Positions 25,362 through 35,780 of a stretch of 64,000 bases of DNA are shown one piece after another; the stretch's first letter is position 1; every line of letters begins with the position of its first letter. The position numbers were made by a program, and so were the translations under genes. The notes beneath the pieces are model-generated. The model did not search any database. It worked only from the letters and a program-made list of their open reading frames with translations, and was not told the origin of the DNA. Origin of the DNA: Hermodice carunculata (lineage: Eukaryota > Annelida > Polychaeta > Eunicida > Amphinomidae); contig OZ026619.1 of NCBI GenBank assembly GCA_964020975.1, positions 94,596,804 to 94,660,803 of the forward strand, given 5' to 3'.

Positions 25362-25908
25362 TGTCTCTGAGAGTCGGGGAAATCTCATTACAGCAGTATA
25401 ACCATTGCTCATCTCCACAAACCCAATAAACCAGTTAGCTTGCACACACTGCCTTTAATAACATAGTTTCTAACAGGTGATCTCTAGGACCAGGTCCTTA
25501 CATCAAGATGGGTCGAACGTGATTTGATGTGTGTTATGAATGTGGTAGACTCGACCACAAAACAAGGGAAAAAGCACCAGAAAATGCGACTTACAGTCAT
25601 GTAACAAGTGACTACAGTATGATGGCAAAGAACTCATGCTACATGCACTTACAGAGGGTGGTGACTGCAGGCTTAACACAGAAACTTAAAAAACTTAAAG
25701 GGTGCAGCTGAAAGCATCTTGTCAGACAGACATGGCAGGCATGGCACGCCAGATTCTGGATGCAACTGGCTGACATACATACCACATATGAGGCTTTTGG
25801 CCCAAATTCTCACTTTCTTAGAAAGGTGTGTAAACTAGAATGAAGGGATTTATTTTACCAGTGTCCAATATGCTTATATAAGGATAAATGTGCAAATAGG
25901 GCAGAACA
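25362..25908 (-). repeat. 5' LTR of BEL/Pao copy B
   Basis: A 547-bp partner of the repeat at 20,538-21,081, with the same TG...CA ends. It includes ATCCTTATATAAGC near its start and an AATAAA-type signal (minus strand, about 25,846). The gag leader follows at lower coordinates. Upstream of the LTR start the sequence is BEL/Pao copy A. Confidence 0.9.
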
Positions 25909-27453
25909 TGCTCTTTTGTGGATGTGCATTTTAATTTACACAGTGCAAATCTACGTATCCAATTAACACATTTAATGATTTTAGGCTATGTGGAATATTG
26001 TTCACTGATGTGTTGAATCCAAGATTGTCGTGCACTTCCTCAATATGAGTACTTAGACTTTTCACTTCGGGGGCATTTTGGGACCTTTCACCTCAAGGTC
26101 ATTTTTTGGAACGTAATACGACACCTCATTGCTCTCACACCAAAAGATGGAATGATTTTTTAACCATGTAGGGCCTTCAAGCCACAAGTCGATTGCCCCT
26201 TGTCGGTTAGCAGAACTCTCCTTTGTTAATAAATCCTCCAGGTATTCATCTGATGAAATATGGTGCCAGCTGCCAGGATCAGTGTTGCAACAAATGTTAG
26301 TGACTCTGTTTTCAACAAATGTGTGAAATCTGTGTGTCTTGTTTGTTATGTATCCTAAGACAATGGTCGAATAAGACCAGAAAAATGTAAGTACAGTTTC
26401 CTGACCTAACTCTTCACTTAGCACAGCATATATGCTAGCTGCATATTTAACTGCCTGTAATTCAAGCCTAGGAACTGAACAACGTTTGTTAATGTGTGCA
26501 ACATGTGATTGGCTCATGATCAAACAACATGAGATCTCACCTTTGATATTAATGCAGCTGAGGTGAGCACAATCACCAAAAGCTACCTGAGAAGAGTAGG
26601 CAAAGCTGTGATAGTCATAATAGTCATTGTCAAAGTTACAAGGTTTGATGAAACGTTGTGAGCTGATACTAGAAAATGTATTTAATGAGACAAGCCAGGC
26701 AGCCCATTCCCTTTGTATGTCTTCTGATACATCATCATCCTAGTTTAATTTCACGTGGGTCACCTGTTGAAGTAACAATTTACTTGCTAACACCCACAGA
26801 GTTGTAAAACCCAAAGGGTCAAAGATGGACACCACAAAACTGAGCATAGAACAATGAGTAACCTTGGCTAATGCCGTTTTTGGCACAGAGAAACAAAACA
26901 CATCATCCTGTATTATCCATTTTATACCCAAAGCTCGACAGGTAGAATCAGATGAGAAAGTATGCACTTCCTCAGCATGATGTTCAACAGGTATTTCACT
27001 TAGGAGTTCTTTGTTGTTTATGGCAAACTTTGTCATCTCAAAACCACCAGACTGAAGTGTCATTGAAAGGTCTACCATAGTTGTACACACGTCATGCTTG
27101 TTAAGAACTGACTGGGTAGGGTCGTTTATGTACATAGACTAGAAAACTGCCTCCTTAACATAGGGATTAACATTAGGGTTGTTTATGATTGTTGTTCTTA
27201 GAGCATATGTACTTGTGCTGGTACACCAAATTCCCCCAAATATACCGGAGCACATGCTCAGATGTACAAGTTTTCCCTTTTGTACCACAAAAAATGGGCA
27301 TCTCAATCATACACAGGATTGAAACCTGCATGCACATTTCTCTTATACCCCCCTGAATTGCTATACCATGCAGGCCAAAATGCAAAAGTATAAACAACAA
27401 CTTGTTTATAAGATCTGGGCCTTGAAGACAACTTTCATTGAGTGAACGACCAC

Positions 27454-27762
27454 AGTAGCGTACCTCCGAGGGGTTCTGGATCACCCCAATATATCAGGCA
27501 CATAATTGGCGAAACCTGAACCTCATGCAAAGATGCCTTCACCTTCTTCCTAATTGGGGAAAATGTGCATCTACATCGGGCACACACAACCACCAAGGTT
27601 TGCAGGCAGGACCCCCCACCCCACCCCTGGTAGGGTCCCACACCATCTGGTGCCCCCTCCGCAGGCCCCAGCCACACAAAATAAAAACTGACGGTTGAGG
27701 CCTGCCCCATCCCCTGGGCAAGCCCCAGCCAGACAGCTAACTCATTACCCCTGGTCGTCTGA
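27454..27762 (+). repeat. left terminal inverted repeat of the Polinton
   Basis: It begins AGTAGCGTACCTCCGAGG and matches the reverse complement of 35,455-35,780. Shared landmarks are AACCTCATGCAAAGA, ACCACCAAGGTTTGCAGGCA, GGTTGAGGCC and CCCCATCCCC. It is about 310 bp, with identity near 75% by eye. Confidence 0.88.
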
Positions 27763-27890
27763 AGGGGCACAGCACTTGGCGTTCCTATAGGCCTGAAGGG
27801 GTGTGGCACTTGGTGTTCCTACATGAGCGCCATAAGGGGCGTGACACTTGGTGTTCCTTCATGAGCACCTTAAAGGGTGTGGCACTAGTC
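27763..27890. repeat. subterminal tandem repeat of the Polinton
   Basis: Directly inside the left terminal repeat, a GGGGTGTGGCACTTGGTGTT-type unit recurs about every 37 bp, with just over three copies. No counterpart was seen inside the right terminal repeat. Confidence 0.75.
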
Positions 27891-27978
27891 AATAGGCAGG
27901 AGGCACCGTGGGTAATACTGTCATGGGCTCTCAGCCTCTGTAAAAGCTCACCGAGAGCTGGATTTGCCTGCCAGTTTT

Positions 27979-29135
27979 TCATTTGATTCTGCTTCCATGC
28001 GGGCCCTTACCATTGATGTGCAACCCAGTATTCGTCAGACTCATCCTCGTCTGGAGCTTAGCGATGGCAAGCCCATGGTACAGCTCGAGTCCCCCGACAT
28101 CGAGTGTGAGCAATTGCTTGGCCATAGCTTTATTCACGCTGAATACATGTAGGATGCCCCAAATCTCTTCCTGTTTCTCAGCCAAAGTCGAGAGCCGAGC
28201 GAGTGTAATCCTAGAGAGCCCAGTTTCTTTTATGGCCAGGATTGGGTATTTTTCAAGGCTGTCCCATGTGGTCAAGCCCACAACATTTTCTCTACTAAGC
28301 ATCATGGGCACAGTTTTGGCAAACCAGGCCTGGGGCTCTCTTACATTTGAGGTAGAAAAGTAGGCTGTGGCGACCCCCTGGTAACGTAAACTTTGCTAGC
28401 AGCATCCATGCCCACCTCGGGCAGGGGCAGGCCTGTAATAGTGTGATTGCTTCACTTGACCTTGGCAGCCTCTCTGGCCTGGAGGGTGGTTCCAAAGAAC
28501 AGTGTCTCCAATATTTGGTGAAAGGCTGAAGCACATTAGACATATTGGTTATCCACCCAGACACGGGGCACGGGTTCCTGGTCTAGGAGGGGATCTGTAA
28601 GGTTGACCATGCTCCAGGGACAAGATGGGTAGAAAGTGAGATATGATCGTATGCTCAATGGTTGTTCAACATCCTTGAGTGAGACGAATAATCTATCTGT
28701 GTAGTCCTTCACGGGTGCCGCAGGGTGGCTGTCATGACATCACCTGTTTTGCTGAGCTTGGTAGCCGCCATATTGATGATGTAGGCCTTGGAGGCCGCTT
28801 CGCTTGCATCCTGTGGAATGACACCAGTGGGCAGGCCCTTCACACAGTAACTTGCTGCATCGAAGTCGCCCTCAAGAGTGCTACCAGTCTTGTCTATCTT
28901 CGGGGCGACAAGGCTGTCTACATACCCCTGATTGGCCACGTAGATGCCATTTTGTCCCGGGAGTGCAGACTTCCATGATGTAGTTGCCTCTCATGTGGAG
29001 TTCCCCCCCCCCCCATGGAATAGCAGCCCGATCCAATTTTGAGGTGACAGCAGCCGCCACCTCTGTCTTTGTGTACTCGCTATGGTCCGCGGCCCCGGCA
29101 GTGGGGCTGCCACTGAACATGTTTACTCTCATGAT
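27979..29135 (-). pseudogene. fibre-like structural protein of the Polinton (fossil)
   Basis: Frames on the minus strand carry repeats of the type seen in shafts of phage tail fibres: AASKAYIINMAATKLSKTGD, NQGYVDSLVAPKIDKTGSTL and CVKGLPTGVIPQDASEAASK, spread over about 28,709-29,132. A C-terminal part (27,979-28,564) with GWITNMSNVLQPFTKYW and LSRITLARLSTLAEKQEEIW may be a trimeric knob or receptor-binding domain. Its position after the capsid gene fits a virion attachment protein. Function is inferred from repeat style only. The gene is broken. Confidence 0.55.
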
Positions 29136-29301
29136 AGCAGATTGATCATCTGAAAACCGGCGGTGCCTTCAACTTCAACAGGGTCACGATCACAGTGGAG
29201 CACGAACATCAGGTTGTCAAACCGCTCTGAGGTGACCTGCCAAAGGAACTTGAGGCATAGATGACTCAGCACAAGAGGGTTGCTGCGATGCTGGATTTTT
29301 G

Positions 29302-29900
29302 TCATGTTGTAGATGAAGAGCTTGCATCCTGCTTTCCATCAGCAACACCAGTAAGCGACGAGTTCTTGTGGCAGGGGGAGGGCAGAGGAGTCAAACTAGG
29401 CGATGTAGTGCTCGGGGCATCTAGCACAGCCCAGGCTGTACAGTGGGTGATGATACAGTTGCAAGAGTCAAGGTTGAGAATGGCGCACTCCCTCTCGGGG
29501 GCGGCAGGAAGGGTGTCACGTGAAGACCCCATACCAACTGGGGATTTTTAGTTGGCGGGCCTTGGACTTGAGTCAAAGTTGCTTAACAGGGTGAAGTTAC
29601 CCTTTTTGGGGGGCTTCCCAACAAGCCCTGGCCGCGTGGAAGACCTAGGTCGAGATAACTGCCATGAACCTGGCCGGCAATGCCCTTGATGGCCGAGGCA
29701 ACAGCAGCACCTAAATTGGCCACCTCCCCCACCTCGGCTAGGGCTGGACCAGCGGCCATGATCAGGGGGATCAGGAAGGCCAGGATACCGCCTTGCTTTT
29801 GCAGGGCTTCCACCTGGCTCTTAGACAGGGAATGTTGCTCTGCCCCTTTTCCTGAGGCATGAGCCTTTGCCAGGTGGCTGTTTTGGGTCTGGGTGACCAT
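29302..29900 (-). pseudogene. small unassigned Polinton genes, one with a hydrophobic segment
   Basis: Two short reading regions lie between the fibre-like and capsid remains. The one at 29,583-29,900 has a polar N-terminus, then ILAFLIPLIMAAGPALAEVG. That is a hydrophobic, Gly/Ala-rich stretch like those of small membrane-active or minor capsid proteins in adintoviruses and adenovirus relatives. The one at 29,302-29,532 is Ser/Thr/Pro-rich and not recognised. Assignment to minor virion proteins is an inference from position and hydrophobicity. Confidence 0.35.
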
Positions 29901-30039
29901 CAGTGGAACACCAGAGCTTGAGCGGACCTGCTAGGCTGACAGCCTCAGCCATACCGCCTGGTTGTCATTGACAGTGGCGCAAAGGCGCAGGACCTGGCCA
30001 TAGGTGAGGCAAACTTTGTCTCTGAAGTAGGGCATAGTG

Positions 30040-31075
30040 TCTGTGGGTATGAGGCAGGGGGAGGTCCCTAATTGTCACCGCTAGGGTAGAAGTTCATCTT
30101 TTGGCCATACAAGTGGAGCTGCATCACCCGGTCAGACATCATAGAGGGCGTAGATGGTGTATCCAATGTGGATGGTTGTCCCTAGGGTTGTGCATACCAT
30201 GAGCTCCTTGACAGAGTCCTCCAGGCCTTGTTGCTTGTGCTCAAGATCAAAGTGGTAGATGGGGTAGAGAGAAACAAACACCAGGCTTGAAAATTTGCAG
30301 GCCTGAATCCACGTCTTAATCGCGCCCCATATAGTCGAGCAGCCACCATCATCCATCTGCAAAGTTAAGGTTGAGAGAGCCCTGGGGATACCTGGTAGTG
30401 CTGTGGGACAGACTGATGTTCCAGATGTCTAGCGCATCGAAGACAAGTCTGCATTCCTTCCAAGATCCTCCGCTGTTGCTCTTCTGAAATGCGATGAAGA
30501 TGTGGCGGGGTAGCTCAGTGTTGTTCACGGCAGTAATATTCCAGTTTAGGCTGCTGATGGTCTGTTGACCAAGGCTGTTGATCTGACCAGCCTGCCAGTA
30601 AGCGATCATGCTGTTGCGGGCCAGCATCCATCCTGGGTGCCAGCCACGGCCTCAGTGCTCAGGGAGAAGTAGCCACCACAAGCAGTGATTCCCCAGCTGA
30701 GACTGTAGCCCAGGTTGTAGTTGGGGCTGTCTACAATGACAGTCACATTGCCCCCCTCAGTCACCAGCTGGTAGCCCTACGAGTCGGCCTTATTGAAGGT
30801 ATCCTTGCACCAAACTCTGCCTGACCCCCCTGGCTTCACTGTACCTGGTCAGGCCAAATATCTGGGTGGAAACGTCGGCTTCCTGGTTGAGGGCTTCCAC
30901 CTCCTGGCCAATGGCCATGAGGGAGAGAGGGTCATACAGCCTGATCGGAGTCTTTGCAAGGGCATTGGTCGAGGCGTATTCGCTGCCCTCCTGCTTGGCT
31001 AGCCGTTTGGTGATCCCTAGCCAGCGATCACAAGGCAAAGTCCACCGGTCCTGGTTACAAACCAGAAGTTCGATG
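30040..31075 (-). pseudogene. major capsid protein (double jelly-roll, hexon-like) of the Polinton (fossil)
   Basis: Minus-strand blocks match Polinton/adintovirus hexon proteins. The N-terminal part at 30,790-31,038 has RLYDPLSLMAIGQEVEALNQ. The middle at 30,349-30,627 has LPRHIFIAFQKSNSG, LVFDALDIWNISLS and TRYPQGSLNLNFADG. The C-terminal part at 30,132-30,300 has SLYPIYHFDLEHKQQGLEDS, close to the conserved LYPIYxFDLxH motif of the family. This protein forms the icosahedral shell in related viruses. The copy is broken and cannot make a shell protein. Confidence 0.75.
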
Positions 31076-31182
31076 TTCTGACGAAGGTCTGGCTAGATTG
31101 CCAAGTACTCGTAGAACTCAACATGCTCTACACTCGTTGACTACAGGGGCCTAGTCAATAATGTCGGGGGATGTTGGTGAAG

Positions 31183-31565
31183 CTAGTACATCATTTTTGG
31201 TATGTCCCCCCTCCTGTTCAAGACCTCTTGTATGAGACCACCCAGTATCTGTCTCCCCACACAAGGTTTCCAAGGATGGGGCAGATATTCAAGAGCGTCT
31301 GAGCACAGGTAGCAGAGCAATGGTGGCTGCCTTCTGCTCTGCGGTAAGGCCTGCAGTGGCATGCTCAGACAAGTGTGCCAAGGCTTTTGCTGTGAGGTCC
31401 TTGGCCTTTGCCTGCAAGGAGCCGGGGCGCCTCCTGAATGGCTCAAACCAGGGCAACATTTGGGGCAGCTGCGACCGCCTGGCAGGCCTTGCTGGCGATA
31501 CCCCGGATAAGGCGGGGACACAGCTCATGATCCCATGGATGATGTCCCTAATCCCAGAGCCATGA
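31183..31565 (-). pseudogene. unassigned Polinton reading region
   Basis: A short Ala-, Arg- and Pro-rich reading region (31,289-31,528; KAKDLTAKALAHLSEHATAG) between the capsid and polymerase remains. It may be a small basic minor capsid protein, but no family motif was recognised. Confidence 0.25.
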
Positions 31566-34500
31566 GCAGCTGAACGTGATCACCGTACAAGTTCTTTTAC
31601 TCACAGTAATAGAACTCGTACACCTGATGCTTTGAGAGGTAGAGGATGCTGATGCCAACATAGATGTGCTTGTCGAGAGCCAGGTAGGTCATATCCTTCT
31701 GGATGGCGACGTGGTCTTCCTCGAAGATGTTGGCCCTGGCTTAGGATAGGCAGTCTATTAGCCACTGTAGCCTGTCTTCTTCATGACCGTGCACCAATTT
31801 CACTTTCACGCACTTGTGGAAGTTGTCCATGCTCTTACCGAACATGCTGCTTTTCATCAGCTAGTAGAGATCCTTCTCAGAGTTTCTGGTTGCCCTCTTT
31901 CGGAGCTCTGTGTTCATGTGGATGTAGGGCTCCATCCAGGGACTCTGATCAAACCTCAAGGGACGATTTATCTTCTTCAGGCGCATGCCCAAAGAAAAGT
32001 AGAGCTGGAGGTTGTGGTAGTGGAGCATGTAACGCTCCTCGTCAAGGAGATTTGGGATCAACTTTTCGACCTCGGTTGGTGTCACCCCAATGCCTAGAAG
32101 ATCAAGCTGGTTATTGCTCATCTACTCCTTTTGAATCACCATGTGCTCAGGTGCTAGCGGGTATGCATTGTGCTTATCATGGAGCTCTGCAGGATATTCC
32201 ACATCAACCTAAAGGATGTAACCCTCTGGGCTGTCCACCAGATGGTCTGTGATGGTTTTGTCCAGCTCATCACAGTCCTCTGCCCACGCAAATCCACCTG
32301 TATGTAGAGCCTGAGACATCACCCAGCTGTAGGTTATGTTGGCATCCGGGTAGAGAATGAAAGTATTCAGCTACTCTGGATCGTAACCCTCAACATGCGG
32401 GTTGTTAGCTCAGGTGTGGCACTTGGACACCATGGAGATGCCACCCCGCAGCCCCTTCTCAAACAAGAGGTGCTGGTCGTAGTCTGTGAGCAGTTGAGCT
32501 CCATGCCAGTGTGTTTCAGGAGAGCATCCCAGCTGAGACCAGGGCCAGTGTAGGAGTGGGCTGGGTCAAGGCTGTACTGTAAGAGGCAGGTCTTTCTGAA
32601 GATCTCAAAAGATGTCAGCCAGAAGTAGAACTTTGCTGTGGCAGTATAAGTTATGATAGTCCCCAAGGGTGTGGCACCCAAAGGTCGCCCAGACCATTTT
32701 CCCATGGGCGTAGTCCTCCTCCCTGATGTGCTTGTCGGAGAGCTTGGAGTGGAAGGCCTCTTTAGATGGAAGGTGGGTATCCCCAAAGCACTCCCAGGTG
32801 TCCACATACTCATAGGGGTAGATGCTCTTTCAGGCTATAAGAGGGGCATTGTCCAGGGTGTATCATCTGGTGACCTCAAGGGGCTCTGCATTGAGCCCCT
32901 TCAGAAGGCTGCCCTGCACTTACAGACCCCTTAAGTTGCCAGCTGTCCTTTATCTCACCCTTAAGATCTGCCCTGCAGGTGCACTTGCCACCCAGGCCGA
33001 TTGTGCTACTCACCAGCTTGTCTAAAGAGAAAGAGGCAAGCAGGAACTGGGCAGAGTCGATAAAGTGTAGCAGCCCCAGGAAGAAGTTGATATACTTCTC
33101 AGTGTTATTGGGGATGCAGCTGACTCCCCCCTCCACTTTCAAGATGGCCTGCATGATCATGTGTGAATCATAGCCCTAGAGGTTGTGGAAGACTACTGGC
33201 ATAACTGTGGTTTGGGGGTTCAGCCTCAGCTTGAGGTTACAGGTCTTGTGGGCAGCCCCTTGGTATTATCCTGTGATGTGGCATTGGTTGCAAATTGAGT
33301 CCCCCTCTATGGCTTTTTCACAGACATGGCAGGTTGTGGCTGTGATGTGGGTCTGTCTGTCCTGAGGAGTCATCTGCATGACCTTGGGATTGGCCAGCAC
33401 CTTTTTCACCTATTTTTCCTCTTCTTGGAGTGTGTTCAGAAAGTGCTCTGCAGCATTGGGCCCCCTGTATTGTACAGGGGCTTGGCCACTCCATCCCAGC
33501 GGACCATTGTGTAGCAGTAGCTGCAGGCCTCATGCTGCTGAGTTCTCTAGGTGTTGCTCTTGGTGGGGTTGAGGGTGGGCCCTGGCACCTTTGTCGTCAG
33601 GGCCTTGAAGTTGGTACATATGATGGACGGGGCGGGGAGTTGCTTGTGGTAGTTTTGAAATGTTAGCACGTTTTCGTCCTCCTCAGGCATCTCTAACCGG
33701 ACTGCCATCTGGCCTATTCCCATGCACTCTTGCTTGTGGGTCTCTAGCAGGTCCACCCTGGAGTAGCTGTGTCGGCAGCGCTTGCAGAAGAATTTTTGTC
33801 CTCTGTGCTTACTCTCCGTATATAGCAAGCGATTAAGGTCTTTTACCCACATGTAGTGAGACTTGTCTGCTTTTTCTACCAGCAGCAGGTTGATATGAGG
33901 CTTATCGTCTGGGTGCCTACTGAGTTGGTGAACTACGGTGCCATTGTCCCAACCAAAGACATCGATGGCTAGGTGGTTCTGCCTCTCCACCCTGTGGATC
34001 TGGGAGACGGGTGTCGGGGCATCAATCCTGCTGAAGGCAAGACCTACTTTGGTAGGGTAATTGGTGAATGGGTCTGCATAGTTATTGGCTGGAAACAGGG
34101 CCGACCAATGGGCCCACGTCACGTTAACAACCGCCTTTTTGTTTTTTAGCGCTGCTTGCAGGGGAATGTGGGAATCACCCTGGAGGGGCTGATGCCTTGT
34201 GATATCCTGCCACAGAGTAAGCACCCTGTCAAATACCCACCTGGACCATTTCTGAGTCCACTTCTCAGGAATCTCAAGAATGATGGCGAAGGCCTTGTCC
34301 AGTGCTTTGTCAATCTCACCGACTTCCAGAAGCACTGCGAAGCAGGAAGTCCATCAGCTCCTCAGCTCTATTGGGTGTGTCTTTATGAAGAAACAGCTTT
34401 AGGGTGAGCTGTAACTTCATGCCTCAAAGGGCTGGGATTTCCTCCTCAAGCTTGTCCTGGATCTGGGGGCGAACGCCTTCGAGGAAAGCTCTGGGGTCTG

Positions 34501-35101
34501 CACCGAGGGGGTGCCCTGTGGGGGCATCCATCTGCCAGTCCCGTAAGAATTTTCCGGTGGTCCAGGGAGTCTGGTGGAACACCAGCTCATCCCCATGGAT
34601 CTCACCCATGACCCTGTCAAACTCTTCATCTGTCAGCCACTCGTGCTGCTGTTCGTGTGGGCAATTCATGCTGTTGTTGGCATGGGGCCAGTGTGGGCCA
34701 CTTGCACTGTTGTCTGTGTAGGGCTGGTGTGGGCTGCTCATGGTGCTATCAGCGCAAGGCTAGTGTGGGCCGCACGCACTGTTGTAGGCACGGGGCTGGT
34801 GTGGGCTGCTCGTGCTGCTGGCACGGGGCTGGTGTGGGCTGCTCGTGCTGCTGGCACGGGGCTGGTGTGGGCTGCTCGTGCTGCTGGCGCGGGGCCTGAG
34901 TGGGCTGCTCACACTGCTGGTGCGGGGCCAGAGTGGGCTGCTCTTGAGGGGCTGGGGTGGGCTGCTGGTGTGGGGCAAGAGTGCTCCAGCTGTCTGCATA
35001 GGTCTGGGGAGAGATAATTCCCTGTCATAATAGAATATTAAGTTGCTGCACTTCTGCATCCATGGTATGGTAATCAGGTGGGTATTCACTTTACCCGACA
35101 C
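31566..35101 (-). pseudogene. protein-primed DNA polymerase B of the Polinton (fossil, N-terminal and middle parts)
   Basis: Minus-strand blocks follow the order of Polinton/adintovirus PolB. The N-terminal domain at 33,547-34,335 has ALKNKKAVVNV, HINLLLVEKADKSHYMWVKD and a Cys/His finger, FFCKRCRHSYSRVDLLETHK. The exonuclease/middle parts at about 32,400-32,800 have EIFRKTCLLQYSLDPAHSY. Polymerase-domain parts at 31,600-32,121 have EERYMLHYHNLQLYFSLGMR, FDQSPWMEPYI and IYVGISILYLSK. The family copies linear genomes from a terminal protein primer. An N-terminal 11-residue repeat lies upstream. The C-terminal polymerase motifs were not recognised. Heavily broken. Confidence 0.85.
34735..34960 (-). 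repeat. 33-bp minisatellite coding an 11-residue repeat
   Basis: A 33-bp unit (GGGGCTGGTGTGGGCTGCTC plus 13 bp on the plus strand) is present about three times nearly exactly around 34,793-34,892. More diverged copies lie on both sides. On the minus strand it encodes SSPHQPRASST-type repeats at the N-terminus of the polymerase region. Confidence 0.85.
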
Positions 35102-35454
35102 CCCTTAGATGAGGGGTTGAACTGCACAGAGCTGGATCATGATCACCTCAAACTGCTTTTGGGTGGCTCTCTCCAGTGCCAGAAGCTTATGCTGCACCTT
35201 CTCTTGACCACAGGCTAGACAGAGTTGGATATCAGTCTGGTCATCCTTTCTGCATCTTCTGCAGGGCTCTGGGGTCTGACTTTCTTTTCACATCTTTGCC
35301 AGGTGGACTTTGCAGTGGCTCTCTAGGCAGCTTTTCCCATGGAGTGCAGTCTTGCCGACCTTAATCCAGGAACTGGTGTTGCAACCCTACGTCATGATGC
35401 TTACGATGTGTTACCTTGGGTATATCAAAGTCACCCGTTTCTCTAACAGGCTGT

Positions 35455-35780
35455 TTGACCAGGGTAGTTCATCAGCTGTCTGTGTTGGGGGCCTGGCCAA
35501 GGGGATGGGGCTGGCCTCAACCATCCGTTTTTGTTTGGTGCAGCTGAGTGCTGTGTAGGGGGCACCGGATGGTGTGGGGGACTACCAGGGGTGGGCGGGC
35601 CTGCCTGCAAACCTTGGTGGTCATGTGTGCCCAACATAGATACACAATTTTCCCAATTTTCTGTCTATGGGAAGGTGTCTTTGCATGAGGTTCAATTGGC
35701 CCCCAATTATGTATCTATGCCAAGTCTTATTAGCCTGATACATCGGGGGTGGTCCAGACCCCCCCCCCCCCGTATACTGC
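35455..35780 (-). repeat. right terminal inverted repeat of the Polinton
   Basis: The reverse complement of this stretch matches 27,454-27,762, and its outermost bases read GCAGTATACG on the minus strand. A C-run at 35,760-35,771 interrupts the match near the tip. The flank then returns to BEL/Pao copy A coding (LYLPYHCVKNPNKPDKL). Confidence 0.88.

Larger units (their letters stand above)
20538..25908 (-). mobile_element. BEL/Pao LTR retrotransposon fossil, copy B, with both LTRs
   Basis: The element is about 5.4 kb, bounded by two direct LTRs (20,538-21,081 and 25,362-25,908). In minus orientation each starts TGTTCTGCCCTAT and ends CTCAGAGACA. A gag leader starts about 230 bp inside the 5' LTR (MADQKKLTTGNLGEWEMANQ, about 25,130). 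Gag continues at 23,919-24,730, and a conserved BEL/Pao gag block (VKWLGPESAKHA) lies at about 22,940. RT/RNase H remains include YDPLGFIAPVLVEQV near 22,330. The integrase linker and C-terminal parts lie at 21,395-22,061 (GDVVLVKDKELKRNDWALG). A purine-rich AGACGGGGAG abuts the 3' LTR. It is shorter than a typical BEL/Pao element and has many breaks. It sits within copy A, between RNase H and integrase. No clear 5-bp target duplication was seen (GAGCA versus AAACG). Confidence 0.85.
27454..35780 (-). mobile_element. Polinton/Maverick (adintovirus-like) fossil inserted in BEL/Pao copy A
   Basis: An element of about 8.3 kb bounded by inverted repeats of about 310-325 bp. Inside, on the minus strand, are parts of protein-primed DNA polymerase B, a major capsid protein and a fibre-like protein. 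The flanks read GACCAC on the left and TACCAC on the right, a 5-of-6 match to the 6-bp target duplication usual for Polintons. The copy A reverse transcriptase continues on both sides of the junctions. Intact Polintons are usually 15-20 kb and also carry a retrovirus-like integrase, packaging ATPase and adenovirus-like protease; none of these was recognised here. The copy is heavily broken (well over a dozen breaks). It is old, as its terminal repeats differ by roughly a quarter by eye. Confidence 0.88.

Noticed and set aside
25529-25711. A zinc-knuckle-like peptide (CYECGRLDHKTR) on the plus strand, also present near 20,700
   Set aside because: It lies inside both LTRs of BEL/Pao copy B, antisense to the element, and is not a gag knuckle in place. 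Chance coding in an LTR.
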